This document shows, in pieces, positions 5,979-10,913 of a stretch of DNA of 10,913 bases. Origin of the DNA: JAAYKM01 sp964411235 (GTDB taxonomy: Bacteria; Desulfobacterota; Syntrophia; Syntrophales; JAAYKM01); the NCBI GenBank assembly GCA_964411235.1, contig CAYPKE010000084.1, forward strand, positions 1 to 10,913. The letters run 5' to 3'. The translations under genes were made by a program, and so were the position numbers. The notes beneath the pieces are model-generated. The model did not search any database and had not been told where the DNA came from. It saw only the letters and a program-made list of their open reading frames with translations. How positions within the stretch are numbered: position 1 is the first letter of the stretch; every line of letters begins with the position of its first letter.

Positions 5979-8447
5979 ATGGAAACCGTTCGCGCGATTC
6001 TTGAAAAAATGGAGGCTCCCCTGCGTTTCGCCGCTCAGGAATCGTTCCGGCATCTTCCCCTCATGAAGGATGTCGAATCCCTCATGGACCGATTCCTGGC
6101 ACAATTAAGCCATGCTCTCAAGGACAGGGGGCGATTGCCTGAAGACAAGACTATCGGCAGTCTTTTTACGGCGTGGCGAAACCTTTTTCGCGGTTTTGAC
6201 GCATTGTCCGGTGATGAAAAGCGGGACCGTATACACAAGGCTCTGGATCTTCACGAGGATTTGACGGCACGCCTGCTGCTGCCCGTCGAGGAGGCGTCGG
6301 AGAGTGCGGACGCGAAAAAGGCCCGGGAAAAGCAGGAGCTGTCGCTGCACCTGAAGCGACTGGCCCTTCCCGCCCAATATGTCAAGGGCGTTGGCCCCCG
6401 TATTTCCCGGCTGCTTGAACGCAAAGGCATCAAAAACGTGGAGGATATGCTCTATTTCCTGCCCCATCGTTACGAGGACCGCCGCTTTATCAAACCTATT
6501 GCCGAAGCGGAGGTGGGACGCAGAGAGACAGTGGTCGGGGTGGCGGTCCGCGTGGAGATGCGGCCTTACGGGCGCAGGCGGGTTTTTGAGGTCGCTTTCC
6601 AGGACGGAACCGGCACGCTCATCGCCAAGTGGTTCCGGGGGCAGACGGCCTATCTGAAAAGCGCCTTCAAAACGGGTGAGCGCTACATTCTGACGGGCGA
6701 GGTGAGCCGGTATTTTGTCGAGATCAACATGCTCCATCCGGACTTTGAACTGCTCGGCCGCGAAGGGGAGGACCTGCTGCATTTCAAGCGGATTGTACCG
6801 GTCTACTCGGAGACCGAGGGTCTCCGCCAGAAGACGATCCGCCGCATCATGATGGATGTCGTGGAAGGTTATGCCTCCGATGCGGCGAGTCCGATTCCGG
6901 AAGAGATCTGCCGCCGCCGCCGGCTTATGGAGATGCAAACGGCCCTGCGGAGCGTTCATTTCCCGCATCGCGAAGACGACCTGACCCTCCTTAACGAGCT
7001 GCGCTCCGAAGCGCACCGGCGCCTGGTCTATGACGAATTCTTCTTTTTCCAGCTCGGCCTGGCCCTCAAGCGGGCGGGAACCGTCCTGCGGCCAGGGATC
7101 GCATTCAGGACGGAAGGTCCCCTGGTCAGGCGTTTCTATGAAAACCTGCCCTTCCGGCTGACGGCGGCCCAGCTGCGTGCTGTCCGGGAGATCGGGGAGG
7201 ACATGGCCCGGGAGTATCCCATGAACCGGCTCCTGCAGGGCGATGTCGGCTCCGGCAAGACCGTCGTGTCCATGGCGGCCATGCTGACCGCCTGTGACAA
7301 CGGCTGCCAGGCGGCCATTATGGTTCCCACCGAAATTCTCGCGGAGCAGCATTGCCGAAATATACGCGCCTGGGCAGACAAACTGGGCGTGAAGGTGGTT
7401 CTGCTCACGGGAAGCCTGGGCGTTTCAGGCAAGAGATCCCTCCTGGAAGAAGTCCGCTCCGGTGCGGCCGGGATCGTCGTCGGCACCCATTCCCTCATTT
7501 CCCAGGACACGGAATTTGCCAACCTGGGACTGGTGGTCATCGATGAACAGCATCGTTTTGGAGTCATTCAGCGGGCGGCGATCCGGGAAAAGGGATTGAA
7601 CCCGGACGTCCTGGTTATGACCGCGACACCCATTCCCCGGACCCTGGCCATGACCGTCTACGGCGACCTCGACGTGTCGGTGATCGACGAATTGCCGCCG
7701 GGCAAAAAACCGATTCAGACCCGAATCGTCTACGAGGAACAGCGCGCCCGTGCATATGAGACCGCAGCCCGGGAAATGGCCCGGGGCAACCAGATCTTTG
7801 TCGTCTACCCCCTGGTGGAGGAATCGGAAGCCCTCGACTTGAAAGACGCGACCCGAATGGCGGAACATCTGCAGCAGGACATTTTTCCGGATGAAGCCGT
7901 GGGCCTGATCCATGGCAAGCTCAAAGCCGCCCGCCGCGAAGAGATCATGGCGCAGTTTCTGGCTGGACAGATCCGGATTCTCGTTGCGACGACGGTGATT
8001 GAGGTGGGCCTCGACGTCCCCCGGGCGTCGCTGATGATCATCGAGCATGCGGAACGCTTCGGCCTGTCCCAGTTGCACCAGTTGCGGGGCAGAGTAGGGC
8101 GGAGCGATATCCCGTCCACCTGCATTCTGCTCGTGCAAAGGACGGGATCCGAAGACGCCAGGAAGCGGCTGAAGGCCATGGTGGCAAGCCAGGACGGCTT
8201 TCGCATCGCCGAGGAAGACCTGGCGATTCGCGGCCCCGGCGAATTCATGGGCACGCGGCAGTCGGGGCTGCCCGATTTTCGCGTGGCCAGCATTGTTCGT
8301 GACGGGAAAATCCTGGCTGAAGCCAGGAGGGATGCTTTCGATTTGGCCCGTCAGGATCCGACCCTGGAGAAAGATTCTCACGCTGTTCTCAAGGAGCTGC
8401 TTGCAAGGCGTTGGCAGGAACGGCTGAAAATTGCCAAAACCGCCTGA
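5979..8447 (+). CDS. recG: ATP-dependent DNA helicase RecG
   Basis: 822 residues against 693 in E. coli. It drives branch migration and fork regression at stalled replication forks and Holliday junctions. The extra 120 or so N-terminal residues are helical and charged, similar in placement to the extension of Thermotoga RecG. Next come a helix-hairpin-like YVKGVGPRISRLLERKGI (134-151), the OB-fold wedge domain (about 180-260), and the two helicase lobes. Visible motifs are Walker A GDVGSGKT (421-428), DEQH (522-525), TATPIPRT (548-555), QLRGRVGR (701-708) and the translocation-linked GPGEFMGTRQSGLPDF (752-767). ATG 5979 has GGGAG about four bases ahead. It is transcribed divergently from purM. 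All key motifs look intact. Confidence 0.97.
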   Translation: METVRAILEKMEAPLRFAAQESFRHLPLMKDVESLMDRFLAQLSHALKDRGRLPEDKTIGSLFTAWRNLFRGFDALSGDEKRDRIHKALDLHEDLTARLLLPVEEASESADAKKAREKQELSLHLKRLALPAQYVKGVGPRISRLLERKGIKNVEDMLYFLPHRYEDRRFIKPIAEAEVGRRETVVGVAVRVEMRPYGRRRVFEVAFQDGTGTLIAKWFRGQTAYLKSAFKTGERYILTGEVSRYFVEINMLHPDFELLGREGEDLLHFKRIVPVYSETEGLRQKTIRRIMMDVVEGYASDAASPIPEEICRRRRLMEMQTALRSVHFPHREDDLTLLNELRSEAHRRLVYDEFFFFQLGLALKRAGTVLRPGIAFRTEGPLVRRFYENLPFRLTAAQLRAVREIGEDMAREYPMNRLLQGDVGSGKTVVSMAAMLTACDNGCQAAIMVPTEILAEQHCRNIRAWADKLGVKVVLLTGSLGVSGKRSLLEEVRSGAAGIVVGTHSLISQDTEFANLGLVVIDEQHRFGVIQRAAIREKGLNPDVLVMTATPIPRTLAMTVYGDLDVSVIDELPPGKKPIQTRIVYEEQRARAYETAAREMARGNQIFVVYPLVEESEALDLKDATRMAEHLQQDIFPDEAVGLIHGKLKAARREEIMAQFLAGQIRILVATTVIEVGLDVPRASLMIIEHAERFGLSQLHQLRGRVGRSDIPSTCILLVQRTGSEDARKRLKAMVASQDGFRIAEEDLAIRGPGEFMGTRQSGLPDFRVASIVRDGKILAEARRDAFDLARQDPTLEKDSHAVLKELLARRWQERLKIAKTA

Positions 8448-8608
8448 GGATCAGGATAATCCACGTTTATGCAGGAGGATTTGCTTTGACAAAAATGAGG
8501 ACCTGTTATAGAAACCGGGCGTGCCCGACGGTTCCGAGATAGACCGGAAAGCCGCGGGACGGTTGAGCGGGGGAACAGCCCGGCATGGATCTGGATGGGA
8601 ATGCAATC
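8448..8608 (+). promoter_or_regulatory. hom upstream region with promoter-like boxes, a mini-ORF and overlapping hairpins
   Basis: TTGACA (8486-8491) followed by 15 bases and TATAGA (8507-8512) resembles a sigma-70 promoter with short spacing. The same place can also be read as a mini-gene: AGGAGG (8473-8478), seven bases, then TTG 8486, giving MTKMRTCYRNRACPTVPR and a stop at 8540-8542. Two inverted repeats compete for the same bases: AACCG/CGGTT (8513-8517 with 8529-8533) and TTCCG/CGGAA (8532-8536 with 8545-8549). This could be a leader controlling hom, with three Thr codons among 18, or simply a promoter region with chance repeats. The two readings exclude each other unless transcription starts upstream. 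Confidence 0.35.
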
Positions 8609-9922
8609 ATGAAGGACGAAATATCGATCGGCCTGCTCGGCTTCGGCACCGTCGGCGCGGGCGTCGTGAAGCTGCTCCAGGAGGAGCGGGATATCTTTGC
8701 GCAGCGGGTCGGGGCCAGGCTCGTACTGAAGAAAATAGCCGATCTCGACATTAAGGCACCGCGCATCGTCACGCCGAATCCGGGATGCCTTACGACGGAC
8801 GTGATGGCGGTCCTGGATGATCCGGAAATCGATATCGTGATCGAACTCATAGGCGGTTACGAGCCCGCCCATACGTGGCTTCTGAAGGCCATTGCATCGA
8901 AAAAGCATGTGGTGACGGCCAACAAGGCCCTGATCGCGACCCGCGGCAACGATCTCTTCAGGGCCGCCGAAGCGAATGGCGTGGACATCGGGTTTGAAGC
9001 GAGTGTGGGCGGGACGATTCCGATCATCAAGACCCTTAAGGAGAGCCTTGTCGCCAATCGCATCCAGTCGATATTCGGCATCATGAACGGCACGGCCAAT
9101 TTCATCCTGACAAAGATGACCGATGAAGGAGAGCCCTTCGATGTCGTGCTTAAGGAAGCCCAGCGTCTCGGTTTCGCCGAGGCCGACCCGACCTTCGACA
9201 TCGAGGGAGTCGATACGGCCCACAAGCTGGCCATTGTGCTGGCCCTGGCATACGGGAAGAATGTGAGGCTTGAAGACATTTATGTGGAGGGCATTACGGG
9301 GATCACGGCCCAGGACATCGCCTTTGCCGGCGATCTGGGATACCGGATCAAACTGCTCGCCATCGCCAATGACCGGGGTGACGCCATCGAAGCGCGGGTG
9401 CATCCGACGATGATCCCCTTCGGCCATCTTCTGGCGAACGTGAATGCGAACTTCAACGCGTTTCAACTCATCGGCAGCGCTTCCGGGTCGGTATTCCTCT
9501 ATGGCCAGGGTGCGGGGATGCTGCCCACGGCGTCGGCCGTGATGAGCGATGTCGTGGATATCGCGCGCAACATTCGCAAGGGCATCAGCAGCCGGGTCCC
9601 CGCGCGTTCCATACGTGAAGCGGACATCACCGATATTCGACTGAAGCCTTTTGACGAGATCCGATCCAACTACTACTTCCGCTTTTCCGCAATGGATCGG
9701 CCCGGAGTTCTTTCCAAAATTTCCGGAATCCTGGGCGAGCGCAATATCGGCATCTGTTCGGTCATCCAGAAAGGACAGACCGAGCAGGGCGCCGTGCCTG
9801 TGGTCATGACAACCTACAAGGCCAGGGAACGCGATGTCCGCGAGGCCCTGGCAGCCGTTGACCGGCTTGATGTCGTCCTGGATAAGACCGTTTTGATCCG
9901 GGTCGAAGACGACCGGCTTTGA
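8609..9922 (+). CDS. hom: Homoserine dehydrogenase with C-terminal ACT domain
   Basis: 437 residues, monofunctional (no aspartokinase part). It reduces aspartate semialdehyde to homoserine with NAD(P)H, the branch point to threonine and methionine. The Rossmann motif GFGTVGAGV is at 11-19. VTANKALIA (102-110), FEASVGGTIPII (129-140), GIMNGTANFIL (157-167) and FDIEGVDTAHKL (196-207, with the expected catalytic D202 and K206) follow. GAGMLPTASAVMSD (301-314) closes the catalytic domain. An ACT domain (about 355-430, starting FRFSAMDRPGVLSKI) suggests feedback control, usually by threonine. ATG 8609 fits the family N-terminus; ATG 8585 in the same frame, behind a GGGGGAA, would add eight residues. 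It is followed by the mutase-like gene after 26 bases, as an operon. Confidence 0.95.
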   Translation: MKDEISIGLLGFGTVGAGVVKLLQEERDIFAQRVGARLVLKKIADLDIKAPRIVTPNPGCLTTDVMAVLDDPEIDIVIELIGGYEPAHTWLLKAIASKKHVVTANKALIATRGNDLFRAAEANGVDIGFEASVGGTIPIIKTLKESLVANRIQSIFGIMNGTANFILTKMTDEGEPFDVVLKEAQRLGFAEADPTFDIEGVDTAHKLAIVLALAYGKNVRLEDIYVEGITGITAQDIAFAGDLGYRIKLLAIANDRGDAIEARVHPTMIPFGHLLANVNANFNAFQLIGSASGSVFLYGQGAGMLPTASAVMSDVVDIARNIRKGISSRVPARSIREADITDIRLKPFDEIRSNYYFRFSAMDRPGVLSKISGILGERNIGICSVIQKGQTEQGAVPVVMTTYKARERDVREALAAVDRLDVVLDKTVLIRVEDDRL

Positions 9923-9948
9923 TTCGGAAACACCGAGATATGGAACGC

Positions 9949-10913
9949 ATGAAATATATAGTCCTGCTGGGGGACGGCATGGGGGATTATCCCCTGGCGG
10001 AACTTGGCGATCGAACCCCGCTGCAGTATGCCCGGACCCCGAATATGGACAGGGTGGCCGGTGAGGGCACTATCGGCCTGATCGATACGATTCCGGACGG
10101 ATTCACCCCGGGAAGTGATGTGGCCAACCTGAGCGTGCTGGGCTACGATCCGCACGAATGCTATGCCGGCCGCGGCCCCTTGGAGGCGGCGAACATGGGT
10201 ATTCATCTCGGGTCCGGTGATGTGGCCTTCCGGTGCAACCTGGTTTCCCTGTCCGGGGATTCCTCTGAGAAAATGGACGACTTTACCGCCGGCCATATCA
10301 GTTCGGCTGAGGCAAGGGAAGTGATCCTGTCTCTGGATGCGGCGCTGGGCAGCGAGACCTTCCGTTTTTTCCCCGGCGTCGGGTATCGCCATATCCTGGT
10401 GTGGCGCGGGGGCGACGTGTTGCCCCGGACGACACCGCCCCATGACATTACCGCCAGAGAAACGGCACCGTACCTGCCCAGAGGCGGTGAAAGCGCGGCG
10501 CTCCTCGACCTGATGACCAAGGCGAAAGCCGTCCTGTCCGGCCATCCGGTGAATCTGAATCGTCTGGAATTGGGGAAAAAAGCCGCCAACGCGATCTGGC
10601 TCTGGGGACAGGGCAAGGCGCCGGCTATGGTTCCGCTGACGGAGAAATACGGTTTGCGCGGCGGCGTCATTTCCGCTGTCGACTTGCTGAACGGCATCGG
10701 TGTCTATGCCGGCCTGGAAGTGCTGCGTGTGGAGGGTGCCACCGGCTATATCGACACGAATTATCGCGGCAAGGGCGAGAAAGCCCTCGCCTGTTTGCAG
10801 GAGCGGGATTTTGTTTTTGTCCATGTCGAGGCGCCCGACGAGATGGGCCATGAAGGGAATGTCCAGGGCAAGATCAAGGCCATCGAGGATTTCGACGAAA
10901 AAGTGGTCGGAAC
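9949..10913 (+). CDS. Archaeal-type cofactor-independent phosphoglycerate mutase family; proposed homoserine kinase (partial, 3' end outside the window)
   Basis: 321 residues are visible of a family usually near 400; the frame stays open to the window end. It opens MKYIVLLGDGMGDYPLAELG, with metal ligand D9. GFTPGSDVANLSVLGYDP (51-68) holds the likely nucleophile S56. GRGPLEA (74-80), DDFTAGHIS (110-118) and VHVEAPDEMGHEG (291-303, metal ligands D297 and H301), then AIEDFDEKV, complete the alkaline-phosphatase-superfamily pattern. The family includes ApgM glycolytic mutases and a clade named 'proposed homoserine kinase' (TIGR02535), found in genomes without ThrB. Its place 26 bases after hom favours the second role: phosphorylating homoserine for threonine synthase. 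A start at 9940 in the same frame is possible and would add three residues. Confidence 0.88.
   Translation, partial: MKYIVLLGDGMGDYPLAELGDRTPLQYARTPNMDRVAGEGTIGLIDTIPDGFTPGSDVANLSVLGYDPHECYAGRGPLEAANMGIHLGSGDVAFRCNLVSLSGDSSEKMDDFTAGHISSAEAREVILSLDAALGSETFRFFPGVGYRHILVWRGGDVLPRTTPPHDITARETAPYLPRGGESAALLDLMTKAKAVLSGHPVNLNRLELGKKAANAIWLWGQGKAPAMVPLTEKYGLRGGVISAVDLLNGIGVYAGLEVLRVEGATGYIDTNYRGKGEKALACLQERDFVFVHVEAPDEMGHEGNVQGKIKAIEDFDEKVVG

Noticed and set aside
6105..7352. A 415-codon - strand frame opposite recG, with a further 318-codon frame at 7425-8381
   Set aside because: Both are shadows of recG, whose helicase motifs run unbroken on the + strand.
8443..8455. CCTGA/TCAGG small hairpin at the recG stop codon
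   Set aside because: Five-base stem with a three-base loop and no T-run; too weak to call a terminator.
8378..9466. A 362-codon - strand frame opposite hom and the recG end
   Set aside because: Shadow of hom; no motif, and it crosses the intergenic region without gene-like signals.
9814..10851. A 345-codon - strand frame opposite the end of hom and the mutase-like gene
   Set aside because: The + strand frame encodes a clear phosphoglycerate-mutase-family protein with conserved metal and nucleophile motifs.

Overview
The window is ordinary bacterial chromosome with moderately high GC. It looks like a deltaproteobacterium, plausibly of the anaerobic Syntrophus/Syntrophobacter type. That placement is an inference from three things: a DUF4911 protein, a long-form 6-phosphofructokinase, and a homoserine dehydrogenase followed by a phosphoglycerate-mutase-like protein. 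I see no insertion sequence, phage gene, CRISPR array, tRNA or rRNA.

Left part, + strand, positions 1-2263. The window opens inside the last third of a membrane protein of the spermidine-synthase-like family. Next come a small exported Pro/His/Tyr-rich protein with its own strong ribosome binding site and a clear terminator, a DUF4911 protein, and an unrecognised protein rich in His and Asp. This last gene ends tail-to-tail with rpmB, overlapping it by six bases.

Middle, - strand, positions 5773 down to 2258. The order of transcription is purM, purN, a 6-phosphofructokinase, then rpmB (ribosomal protein L28). purM and purN supply two steps of de novo IMP synthesis. The kinase and L28 follow in the same direction with gaps of 136 and 65 bases. 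A good sigma-70-like promoter sits in front of purM. The 205-base purM/recG interval is a divergent promoter region.

Right part, + strand, positions 5979-10913. recG (branch-migration helicase, with a long N-terminal extension) is followed after about 160 bases by hom (homoserine dehydrogenase with an ACT domain). Then comes a gene, cut by the window end, for a protein of the archaeal-type cofactor-independent phosphoglycerate mutase family. Next to hom, this last protein is a good candidate for the non-canonical homoserine kinase of the threonine pathway.

The points most worth following are that candidate homoserine kinase, the unusual phosphate-donor residues of the phosphofructokinase, the unrecognised His/Asp-rich protein at 1472-2263, the small exported His-rich protein with a sigma-54-like upstream sequence, and the structured leader before hom. 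I found no clear sign of an undescribed multi-gene system.
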